NCBI GenBank assembly: GCA_001802455.1
Contig: MGXZ01000023.1
Span: 62,001-126,000, forward strand
DNA length: 64,000 nucleotides
Reading direction: 5' to 3'
Source of the DNA: Gammaproteobacteria bacterium RIFCSPHIGHO2_12_FULL_39_24
GTDB lineage: Bacteria > Pseudomonadota > Gammaproteobacteria > Coxiellales > Coxiellaceae
This document shows, in pieces, positions 17,241 through 25,111 of the stretch (positions within the stretch are counted from its first letter, which is position 1; each line of letters opens with the position of its first letter). Position numbers and translations under genes: made by a program. The notes beneath the pieces are model-generated. The model searched no databases. It was not told the DNA's origin and saw only the letters and a program-made list of their open reading frames with translations.

Positions 17241-18756
17241 AATTTCTGTTAAAAATAAACTCATTGATTTTTCTGACATAAAAAGCTGCATTAATCCGGC
17301 AGCAAGAGTTGTTCAGTCGCACGGTGTATTTGATCTCTTGCATATTGGACACATTAAACATTTTCAAGCAGCGAAATCCTTTGGTGATGTGTTGGTTGTC
17401 ACTGTCACGCCAGATCGATTTGTCAACAAAGGACCTGGCAGACCAAGGTTTACTGAAAAATTAAGAGCAGAAGCCGTTGCAGCATTAGAATGTGTTGACT
17501 TCGTTATCATTAATCAATGGCCAACCGCTGTGGAAGCCATTGGACTTATTAAACCCGCGTTTTATGCGAAAGGGGATGAATATCAAGATGCCAACAATGA
17601 TATTACTGGAAAAATAGGTGAGGAAAAAAAAGCAATTCAAAATGTTGGTGGAGAAATTATTTTTACACATGAGCCCACTTTTAGCTCATCATCGCTCTTG
17701 AACGAATTTTTTTCTCCATTTTCAAGGGAAGTGACAGATTATTTAAGTGTATTCAAAAGAAAATATTTCTTTCGAGACATTCATCAGTATTTTGAAAAAG
17801 CCAAAACACTAAAAATATTGTTAGTGGGTGAAACAATTATTGACGATTATCGATTTACGGATGTGATTGGCAAGGCTGGAAAAGAGCCCACTTTAGTTGC
17901 AAAGTATAAATATCGCGAAATTTATGCGGGTGGAATTTTAGCGATGGCTAATCACCTATCTGATTTCTGCCAAGAAGTTCATTGCCTAACCTATTTGGGA
18001 GAAAAAGGAGAATATAGCGATATTATAAAAAGTAGTCTAAAGAAGAACATAAAAATAACGCCAATATATAAGAAAAACTCTCCGACAATCGTTAAAAGAC
18101 GCTATTTAGATGAGTATTTAAAACAAAAACTATTTGAAGAATATGAAATCAACGATGACTTTTTAGAAAATGATCAGCGTGATGAATTCATGGAGCATCT
18201 TGATAATTTATTAAAAGAATATGATTTGGTTATTGCAGCTGATTATGGGCATGGATTATTAGATGATCAATCAATAGAAAACTTGACAAAAAACGTAAAA
18301 TTTTTAGCTGTTAATACACAAGCGAATGCGGGTAATAATGGGTTTAATTTTATTTCAAAATACGATCGCGCGGATTATGTGGTTATTGCATCCAGAGAGC
18401 TGCAATTAAATTTTAGACAAAAACATTTAACGTTGCATGAGCAAATGAAACGGCTCATGCAAGAGCATGATTATCAGTGTGCCATGGTTACGAGTGGAAA
18501 AAGTGGCGCAGATATTTGCAAGAAGGGTGAAACTATAATTAATGTCCCTACATTTGCAACAAACATAGTTGATCGTATTGGCGCCGGGGATGCCGTTTTA
18601 TCTATTTCTAGCTTATTTGCGTATCAAAATGCGCCATCCGATCTTATTGCATTTATAGGAAATATTGCAGGCACTCAAGCAGTTAATATTATGGGAAACA
18701 AAAATGCGATTGATCGAGTAGGATTTTTGAAAAATATTCAGCATTTAATGAAATAA
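17227..18756 (+). CDS. Bifunctional cytidylyltransferase-PfkB kinase (HldE-like domains in reverse order)
   Basis: About 509 residues from a GTG start at 17227, chosen because AAGGA lies five bases upstream; an ATG 66 bases earlier would overlap the previous gene by 80 bases. Residues about 30-165 are a cytidylyltransferase-fold domain with H39-I-G-H in GVFDLLHIGH. Residues about 195-505 are a PfkB/ribokinase-like kinase with the signature VDRIGAGDAVL (GAGD about 452-455). E. coli HldE has kinase first and nucleotidyltransferase second, the reverse of this. The pair would phosphorylate and nucleotide-activate a sugar or polyol. It ends the long plus-strand operon. Confidence 0.87.
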   Translation: MNLLEISVKNKLIDFSDIKSCINPAARVVQSHGVFDLLHIGHIKHFQAAKSFGDVLVVTVTPDRFVNKGPGRPRFTEKLRAEAVAALECVDFVIINQWPTAVEAIGLIKPAFYAKGDEYQDANNDITGKIGEEKKAIQNVGGEIIFTHEPTFSSSSLLNEFFSPFSREVTDYLSVFKRKYFFRDIHQYFEKAKTLKILLVGETIIDDYRFTDVIGKAGKEPTLVAKYKYREIYAGGILAMANHLSDFCQEVHCLTYLGEKGEYSDIIKSSLKKNIKITPIYKKNSPTIVKRRYLDEYLKQKLFEEYEINDDFLENDQRDEFMEHLDNLLKEYDLVIAADYGHGLLDDQSIENLTKNVKFLAVNTQANAGNNGFNFISKYDRADYVVIASRELQLNFRQKHLTLHEQMKRLMQEHDYQCAMVTSGKSGADICKKGETIINVPTFATNIVDRIGAGDAVLSISSLFAYQNAPSDLIAFIGNIAGTQAVNIMGNKNAIDRVGFLKNIQHLMK

Positions 18757-18778
18757 AATGAAAGATTCAAATTATTCA

Positions 18779-19453
18779 TCAAACCCATCCTAATACTGTC
18801 ACGGGTAATCCATCACAATCAGTAATACGCAATGGCGAAACAATCACCTTCTGTAATTGATTAGCCATTGTGAGTTCATCCAATTTCATATCTTCTATTA
18901 ACAAAATGGGGGATTTCGGGTTAAGAAATTTGAGATGCGCTTTTTTTCCTATGTCACGATGTTGAAAACTTGATAATGAAATACTATCAAATCCAATGAT
19001 TCTTAATGTAGGCAATGTGGATTTAAAGAAATCATATAAATCTGGACTAAAACCTGGATTTTGCTCCCAAAAAATGGTTGTCTTCCGTCTTTCACCTATA
19101 CCCGTATTGATCAGTAAAATATCGCATTGTTGCAGTCGATTTGATGGAAAATATTTTAATGCATCAATGATTTCATGATAAATAATCAAAGACAAAGGAC
19201 TTATCTTAATATAAATGGGGTTATTAAAAATCCAAAAATCAGTAGGGAAATCATGTAACGATTGACCATTCTGATAAAAGTGTAAAGGCAAATCAATATG
19301 CGTACCCGTGTGCATTGGCATCATTAAAAAACTTTCATTGCAACTGTCATTGTGCGCTAATGATTTTCTTAAAGTTAAGGAGAGTTTATTTTTATTGCCA
19401 TAGGAGGGCGTTTTTTCATCTAATATATGCGATAAAAAAATAGGCTTATGCAT
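18779..19453 (-). CDS. Cyclase/arylformamidase-family metal hydrolase
   Basis: About 224 residues from the ATG at 19453, which overlaps the upstream stop by 8 bases; an ATG at 19471 is the longer alternative. The metal-binding signature H-T-G-T-H-I-D-L-P of the cyclase family (kynurenine formamidase-like, PF04199) is intact. Members hydrolyse amide or ester bonds in cyclic or N-formyl substrates or act as polyketide cyclases. It is the last gene of the minus-strand operon 18779-24968 and converges on the plus-strand operon with a 22-base gap. Substrate unknown; an amide or lactone of the product made by this operon is a reasonable guess. Confidence 0.8.
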   Translation of the reverse strand: MHKPIFLSHILDEKTPSYGNKNKLSLTLRKSLAHNDSCNESFLMMPMHTGTHIDLPLHFYQNGQSLHDFPTDFWIFNNPIYIKISPLSLIIYHEIIDALKYFPSNRLQQCDILLINTGIGERRKTTIFWEQNPGFSPDLYDFFKSTLPTLRIIGFDSISLSSFQHRDIGKKAHLKFLNPKSPILLIEDMKLDELTMANQLQKVIVSPLRITDCDGLPVTVLGWV

Positions 19454-20387
19454 ATTCAGGCACTTTTGCATTTTCCAATCCGGCTATTGCGGCATATCCC
19501 ATTGCCAACTCTGATTCGATTGTATTACCTGCGATATGTGGCGTTGGAATAAGATTAGCCAATGATAAAAATTCATGGTCAGTAACAGGCTCTTTTTCAA
19601 AAACATCCAGTGCAGCACCCGCAATTTCATTGTTGATTAAAGCATGCTTTAGCGCTTTTTGATCCACTATTGATCCGCGCGCTGTATTGATCAAAAAGGC
19701 AGTTTTTTTCATTTTTAATAATGTATTAGCGTTAATCATGTGATGCGTTTTTTCGGTTGCTGACACATGCAAAGAAATAATATCGGATTCTCGGGTTAAT
19801 GTGTCAAAATCAACTTGTTTACAGTGGGATATTTTGCAAAAGTGCGATAAGCCTGCGATATCGTAGATTAAAATGTTACATTCAAATGGTTTTAGCAAAC
19901 GTACTACTTCCTGACCAACATAATTTGCACCAATAATCCCTATCGTTTTATGCGAAAGCTGCTCACCCGGAATTTTCTGCCACTGATCCTGTTTCAAATT
20001 AAGAGACGAAAAAAAAGAACGTCTCATCAGCATCAGCATCAAAGACAATGTTAATTCAGCAACAGCAAGACGATTAACGCCCGGTGTTACTGCTAATTTT
20101 ACGTGATGTCGTTTTAGTGCATCAAAATCGATTCCATCTAAACCCACACCGAATCGTGATATGACTTTAAGACCGGGTAATTGTGATAATATTTCATCGC
20201 TGAATTTTTCTAAACCCGTAATAATTTTTGTTGTATTTTTTAAAAAATGAATTAATTCGTGATTGGATAGCGTTAACCCATTGTCATTAAATTTAACATG
20301 CGCGTATTTTTCCAATAATGCATTTCTTAATATTGTATTTTTAGAAAATGAACGCGATGTGACTGCAACACGATCGTTATCATTCAT
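19446..20387 (-). CDS. D-2-hydroxyacid dehydrogenase family protein
   Basis: A 313-residue NAD-dependent enzyme of the SerA/phosphoglycerate-dehydrogenase type. The catalytic set is present: Arg in INTARGSIVD, Glu in LDVFEKEP, and His in PHIAGNT. The nucleotide motif is G-A-N-Y-V-G, with Asn replacing the second glycine of G-x-G-x-x-G. There is no ACT or other regulatory tail. It reduces a 2-keto acid or oxidises a 2-hydroxy acid; in this operon it may act on a sugar-acid or cyclitol-derived acid. Gap of 16 bases from the CMAH-like gene, 8-base overlap with the cyclase gene. Confidence 0.85.
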   Translation of the reverse strand: MNDNDRVAVTSRSFSKNTILRNALLEKYAHVKFNDNGLTLSNHELIHFLKNTTKIITGLEKFSDEILSQLPGLKVISRFGVGLDGIDFDALKRHHVKLAVTPGVNRLAVAELTLSLMLMLMRRSFFSSLNLKQDQWQKIPGEQLSHKTIGIIGANYVGQEVVRLLKPFECNILIYDIAGLSHFCKISHCKQVDFDTLTRESDIISLHVSATEKTHHMINANTLLKMKKTAFLINTARGSIVDQKALKHALINNEIAGAALDVFEKEPVTDHEFLSLANLIPTPHIAGNTIESELAMGYAAIAGLENAKVPEYA

Positions 20388-20403
20388 AGTGATTTACCTT
20401 CTA

Positions 20404-22101
20404 TTATTGATGAGTAACAGAGTCTGTCACATCAAAATTAGTATATATGTTTGTAAAATAATCCCAAAATTTAGAATTATAAACATCTGGCTTGCGAATG
20501 ATCCTACATTGAAATCCTATGCTCAATTCCTCCCATGAAAGTGCATTATTCACAACAATCCATAGCGGATCCTTTCTTACTTTAATTATTTTTTTCCGCA
20601 GTGGAGAAGAAAGTTCATAATCCATCCATAACGCAACAACATCCATAATATCAACAGCAACCTTAACTCCACTGAAGTCGATTTTTAACCCTTGTTCTGT
20701 AGGCTCAAATGAGTTATCTGTTGGAATTAAATAAACAATCAAATCATCCCGAAATTGGCAAGCTAGAAAATACTGAGCAATATGTTGAATATCAAAGTTT
20801 CTACTTTCGACATTTTCTTTTTCCAAATACGAATCTATATAGGATTGATCAAGCTGATAAAGAGCTGGTAATTCAATCTGTTCTTGATGAATCATTCTGC
20901 CATTGGCGCCAAACTCAATTAAATCAGTCATTCTGGGATCAATAAAATGAACATTCGGAACAAGTCTAACGAGCTGATTTTTTATATCATCGACTGAGTT
21001 TTTTAAATTATTAAGTTTTATAAAATGATCTCGATTTGCTTCTTCTGAAAAATATCCTGCATAAGGCATGTAGTGCTTTGTTTGAGTTGTCTTGATATAG
21101 TCGACCGCCAGTTTTAATACAGAATTTTTTGATTTTTTATTAATCTCTTGGCGTTGCGCAACAGAATAATTTTCAAAACACCATGGATATCCAGAAGCAC
21201 CACCTGCGAATGCACTTGCTAAAAAATCAATTTCTTTGGGTAAGATCATGCGATTAAGCGATGCAGCATCAACGGTGAGCAGCCCACTAAATTCCCCTGC
21301 CATAAAAAAAATTCCACTGTCATCTCGAAAATCACCTGACTTTAAAATGGATAATAATATTTTATTTTCATGAACAGAATATAAATTATTAAATTCAAGA
21401 GGAATAACATTAGTGAATCCACAGTTTATTAGAGGTTTTTCAACTGATTTCGAAGAAAAATTTGGGATAACAATAGGAATATCAGGACGTCTTTTTCTCA
21501 AATGAGAAAGGCTTTCCATATGTATGTGATCAGGATGATTATGAGATATATAAATGAGGTCGGCACCCATCATGATATTCATTGCATCAGCCTTAGGGAT
21601 TACTTTATGCCACCATCCGGTCATGAAGCATGGTCCCATTAACCATGGATCTGTGACAATAGTGAATCCGTCTATTGTAATCGCAAGAGAGGCATGCGCC
21701 AGGAAACGAATCGAGATTTTGTTGATTGAAGATGTTTTAATATGCTCAGGAATTTGAAGGTAATGCTGTTTTTTTTCAATAATAAGAATATTTTCTTTTT
21801 GTTCAAAATTAATTTTTTCTTTCTTTACCTGAACATTAACGTATTCTAGTTTGTCTAGATCAAGAGTCCATCCATGTAAAGGACATTTAGCAAAAGATTC
21901 GCAACCTTTTCGAGACAATTTTCCATTAGCATGATCACAAATACGTGAGACAACCCACTCCGTTTTTCTGTGAGGCGAGATTTTGAAAAAAAAATCATCT
22001 ACCTCATTAACTCCAATTGGGTATTGGGATAAATCGATTTCCAGAAAATTATTCTGAGAAATAGCTTTCGGTTGAAATAAACCCCTGCGCTCTATCATCA
22101 T
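20404..22101 (-). CDS. CMP-N-acetylneuraminate hydroxylase (CMAH) homologue, Rieske plus metallo-beta-lactamase fold
   Basis: A 565-residue protein with the same length and layout as vertebrate CMAH, which hydroxylates the N-acetyl group of CMP-Neu5Ac to N-glycolyl using cytochrome b5. The N-terminal Rieske [2Fe-2S] site is C55-D-H57 and C73-P-L-H76. The metallo-beta-lactamase (UlaG-like) site is H187-N-H189-P-D191-H192. Stretches I recall in CMAH recur: DPWLMGPCF, ADLIYISHNHPDH, AFAGGASGYP, YAGYF and ELSIGFQCR near the C-terminus. No signal peptide. It sits in an operon of small-molecule redox enzymes. Homology is strong; the substrate may be a CMP-nonulosonate or another N-acyl nucleotide sugar. 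Confidence 0.93.
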   Translation of the reverse strand: MMIERRGLFQPKAISQNNFLEIDLSQYPIGVNEVDDFFFKISPHRKTEWVVSRICDHANGKLSRKGCESFAKCPLHGWTLDLDKLEYVNVQVKKEKINFEQKENILIIEKKQHYLQIPEHIKTSSINKISIRFLAHASLAITIDGFTIVTDPWLMGPCFMTGWWHKVIPKADAMNIMMGADLIYISHNHPDHIHMESLSHLRKRRPDIPIVIPNFSSKSVEKPLINCGFTNVIPLEFNNLYSVHENKILLSILKSGDFRDDSGIFFMAGEFSGLLTVDAASLNRMILPKEIDFLASAFAGGASGYPWCFENYSVAQRQEINKKSKNSVLKLAVDYIKTTQTKHYMPYAGYFSEEANRDHFIKLNNLKNSVDDIKNQLVRLVPNVHFIDPRMTDLIEFGANGRMIHQEQIELPALYQLDQSYIDSYLEKENVESRNFDIQHIAQYFLACQFRDDLIVYLIPTDNSFEPTEQGLKIDFSGVKVAVDIMDVVALWMDYELSSPLRKKIIKVRKDPLWIVVNNALSWEELSIGFQCRIIRKPDVYNSKFWDYFTNIYTNFDVTDSVTHQ

Positions 22102-22123
22102 TGCATGTTTTCCTTAGTTTTCA

Positions 22124-23161
22124 TCAGATCCTTTCGAATAATTTATCTTTTTCCTTACTAATGGTATTAGAAGAATACGCTTGATCAATTAGTTTCATGA
22201 TCTCAAAAGCATCATAACTTGTCCCGTTTATAACGGGAGATTCACCCCGTATCGCTTTAATAAATTCTTCTAATTCGATATCCCAGGATCGATCGGATTC
22301 AAAATAGGTGATTGTTTCTTTTGGTTTCCCCATCGCAAAAATAATGTTTTCGAGTTCTCTTTCTCCTACAACCAGAGTTTCTGGTGAATAACTTCTGGTT
22401 TCGGAAAGTATCCCATCAAGATTAATGTGCCCCTTTTCAAAGGTCATTTCTAGCAAAAATTTATGTTTCCACTGGTTTGCAGAGGAATGTAAAGTTGCAA
22501 TTATATTTCGGTTGGATATTAAGGTTAAGAAGGCGTTATCTTCAAATTCGATATCCCAATATGATCGCGTTAAACAACTACTCAAGCAGTGAAACTCATC
22601 ATTTGTAAAATATCGAAAAAGATCTAACATGTGAATTCCCTGGTCAAGCAATATTCCTCCTCCAGAATATTGCTTGTAATTCCTCCAGTTCTTTTGAAAA
22701 TCGATACTTCCCGCTTTCCCATATATTCCTCTCATCCAAAGAAGTTTGCCAAGCGCGCCTGTATTGATTAGTTTTTTTGCCTCCATCACAGAGTAATGAT
22801 AGCGATGGTTAAATCCATATTTTAATATCTGATTGCACGCTTTCTCTGCTTGAATGACTTGGAGTATTTCTTCCACGGAAATTGAAGGTGGTTTCTCACA
22901 AAAAACATGCTTACCGGCAGTTAATGCACGAATAACATACTCCGACGAAACTTTTGCATAGGCTGATACAATAACTGCATCAACTCCGCTGTCTAATAAT
23001 TCTTGATAAGAATTACATTTTCTTATGTTCTTATTGGGATGATCAAATGGGAGCACATCATAAATCGATATCAGCTCAGCATGATTGGATGATTGGATTG
23101 AGTTTTCTCTTATTTTTCCCATCTTGCCATAACCGGCAATTCCTATTTTTATTTTTTTCAT
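22124..23161 (-). CDS. Gfo/Idh/MocA-family oxidoreductase
   Basis: A 345-residue NAD(P)-dependent dehydrogenase similar in build to inositol and sugar dehydrogenases. The Rossmann motif is GIAGYGKMGKI at the N-terminus; the EKP motif lies in HVFCEKPPS, and GGGILLDQGIHMLDLFRYF provides the Asp/His catalytic region. Strong ribosome site GAGGGGA precedes ATG at 23161. Positioned between the dehydroquinate-synthase-like gene and the CMAH-like gene. It could act on a keto intermediate made by the cyclase; this is inference. Confidence 0.85.
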   Translation of the reverse strand: MKKIKIGIAGYGKMGKIRENSIQSSNHAELISIYDVLPFDHPNKNIRKCNSYQELLDSGVDAVIVSAYAKVSSEYVIRALTAGKHVFCEKPPSISVEEILQVIQAEKACNQILKYGFNHRYHYSVMEAKKLINTGALGKLLWMRGIYGKAGSIDFQKNWRNYKQYSGGGILLDQGIHMLDLFRYFTNDEFHCLSSCLTRSYWDIEFEDNAFLTLISNRNIIATLHSSANQWKHKFLLEMTFEKGHINLDGILSETRSYSPETLVVGERELENIIFAMGKPKETITYFESDRSWDIELEEFIKAIRGESPVINGTSYDAFEIMKLIDQAYSSNTISKEKDKLFERI

Positions 23162-23176
23162 ATTCCCCTCTACCGA

Positions 23177-24253
23177 TTAAAATTTTTCTGCTCGATATTT
23201 TTTGAAATACTCAGAAATAGCTTCTGATAAGCGACCATTATTTTCATATAACCCAATATGAATAAACCCTTCTTGATCCGGCAGAATTAATCTTAAGCGA
23301 GAATGACTATTTTTTTTATCCTTGCTGAGTGCATCAAGTAATGCTGTTGTATCTATCAATACTTCTTGAAATAAATGACTATTTTTTTGCAAAAGGGGGT
23401 GCATTCTTTCAAAGTGACTGGAATTTGATACTCCCAGTCTGCATGCCACGAAATTCGCTAAATCCATACCTATCGTTACAGCAATGCCGTGAGGAATGAC
23501 ATAATTCGTTGCTGACTCTATCGCGTGACCAAAACTATGGCCATAATTCATGACGTTTCTTGGCCCCTTATCAAACTCATCAAGTTCAATGTATTTCTTT
23601 TTAAGTAACAACGAATCATAAATAAAATTTTCCATAATCTTTGAGTTAGAAAGAAGATCGTCATAATGATTCGCAATGTGATTAAAGCTACTGGGTGAAT
23701 CAATCGCGTGGACTTTAATCATTTCACCAACACCTGATAACACATCCTTTTTCGCGAGAGTTTCAAGAAAACTGATATCTATCACGACAGATTGAGGTGG
23801 ACTAAAAGTGCCAAGAATATTTTTTATGTTGTCTGAATTGATAGAGGATTTTGATCCAATACAGGAATCTGATTGCGCTAGTAGTGTGGTAGGAAAAAAA
23901 ATCCAAGATAATCCGCGCAACATGATTGAAGACAAAAAACAAACAATATCCTGAATAATTCCGCCACCCATTGCAATAAGTATGCTATCTCTTCGTACTT
24001 TTAAAGATACTAATCTATTAATAACAGCAGGTAGATTTTCAATGGATTTGTTTTTTTCTTGAGCCTCAATAATAATTACTTTTTCTGTTTTCAAAAGCCT
24101 TGAAATTCTTGATTCATAAAGTTCCCTGATGGTTTTATCAATAATAAAAATGGCATTTTCTGGCGGTTCTTTGTTTAAGATATCGATACCATTGGCGATA
24201 AACTCAACACTATATTTTCCTTTATGGGATTGAATGTTGAATGATTTAAACAC
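23177..24253 (-). CDS. Sugar-phosphate cyclase, 3-dehydroquinate-synthase-like
   Basis: About 358 residues from GTG at 24253, chosen for the perfect GGAGG at 24262-24266 eight bases upstream; TTG/ATG starts 15-18 bases earlier would include that site in the coding region. The NAD-binding motif is GGGIIQD, where housekeeping AroB usually has Gly before the Asp. Predicted metal ligands are E177 (GEMIK), H239 (NYGHSFGHAIE) and H255 (PHGIAV). Lysines in GSKSSIN and IKN match DHQS active-site lysines. Sugar-phosphate cyclases turn DAHP or sedoheptulose-7-phosphate into carbocycles. The setting (SDR, inositol-dehydrogenase-like gene) suggests a non-aromatic role. Confidence 0.85.
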   Translation of the reverse strand: MFKSFNIQSHKGKYSVEFIANGIDILNKEPPENAIFIIDKTIRELYESRISRLLKTEKVIIIEAQEKNKSIENLPAVINRLVSLKVRRDSILIAMGGGIIQDIVCFLSSIMLRGLSWIFFPTTLLAQSDSCIGSKSSINSDNIKNILGTFSPPQSVVIDISFLETLAKKDVLSGVGEMIKVHAIDSPSSFNHIANHYDDLLSNSKIMENFIYDSLLLKKKYIELDEFDKGPRNVMNYGHSFGHAIESATNYVIPHGIAVTIGMDLANFVACRLGVSNSSHFERMHPLLQKNSHLFQEVLIDTTALLDALSKDKKNSHSRLRLILPDQEGFIHIGLYENNGRLSEAISEYFKKYRAEKF

Positions 24254-24968
24254 GAGAAAATCCTCCATCAATTATCAGATTCTGTCCCGTCAAGTAAGTA
24301 TTTTCCTGACTCACCAACCAGCTAACAAAAGATGCAATCTCGTTTTCTTTTCCAAGTCGTTTTATGGGTACTTCATTTTGAAGCGCACCTATCTCATCTT
24401 GTTTTAATATCATTCTTGTTAAATCCGTATCAATAAAACCAGGTCCAACACAATTTGCAAGTATTCCAAATTCCGCAACTTCAGCAGCCAGTGCCGCTGT
24501 CATTCCATCCAATCCAAATTTGCTTGAAGAATAAGATGCTCGGTATTTTTTAGTGATTTTCCCAAAAATGGATGTGATGTTAATAATTCTCCCCCATTTA
24601 TTTGCTTGCATATAAGGTAAGACCGCCTGACATAGTAAAAATGGTGTTTTTAAATTCACTTTAAGAATTTGATCAAAGTCTTCTGTTTTAATTTCAGTAA
24701 ACTTATTGATCTTATTTATTCCAGCATTGTTTACAAGAATGTCAATGGGTTGTTTTTTTAAGAAAGAAATGAAAGCATCGGTCGAATGATCATCTAAAAA
24801 ATCAACTTGTTGGTAAATTGATCCTGCGGGATGTGTTCCATTTTTTGTCGTACCAGTAGTAATGACATCCAATCCATCAGTCAGCAATCTTTCTGCAATT
24901 GCATATCCAATGCCTCTGGTTGCGCCGGTCACAACGGCTAAGTATTTCTTTTTTGTAATTTGTTTCAA
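24246..24968 (-). CDS. SDR-family oxidoreductase (FabG-like)
   Basis: A 240-residue classical short-chain dehydrogenase: TGATRGIG cofactor motif (14-21), NNAG, catalytic Ser in NITSIFG, and Y-S-S-S-K. Starts at TTG 24968 with GGAG ten bases upstream. First gene of the six-gene minus-strand operon, overlapping the cyclase gene by 8 bases. FabG-like SDRs reduce keto groups of many substrates. Given the genes beside it, a keto-cyclitol or keto-sugar is more likely than an acyl-ACP, but this is inference. Confidence 0.85.
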   Translation of the reverse strand: MKQITKKKYLAVVTGATRGIGYAIAERLLTDGLDVITTGTTKNGTHPAGSIYQQVDFLDDHSTDAFISFLKKQPIDILVNNAGINKINKFTEIKTEDFDQILKVNLKTPFLLCQAVLPYMQANKWGRIINITSIFGKITKKYRASYSSSKFGLDGMTAALAAEVAEFGILANCVGPGFIDTDLTRMILKQDEIGALQNEVPIKRLGKENEIASFVSWLVSQENTYLTGQNLIIDGGFSRV

Positions 24969-24991
24969 CGAATGAATACTCCATTAAAAGA

Positions 24992-25030
24992 TTTCATCAA
25001 AAATGAAACCAATTTTGATTAATTCGTCAA
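24992..25030 (-). promoter_or_regulatory. Possible promoter and operator of the minus-strand operon
   Basis: Reading the minus strand, TTGACG (plus 25025-25030) resembles a sigma70 -35 box, 5 of 6 bases. The region where -10 should lie is poor but is covered by an inverted repeat, TTTCAT-N5-ATGAAA (24992-25008). A regulator binding there would block the operon. The divergent intergenic stretch 24969-25111 has no other feature that I can support. Sequence-only guess. Confidence 0.3.
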
Positions 25031-25111
25031 GAATAAGCAATAAAAACTTAAATGATGAAATTGAAATCGATTCGCTGTATTCTGAATCAGTTATTTTGTA
25101 AAGGGAAAAGT

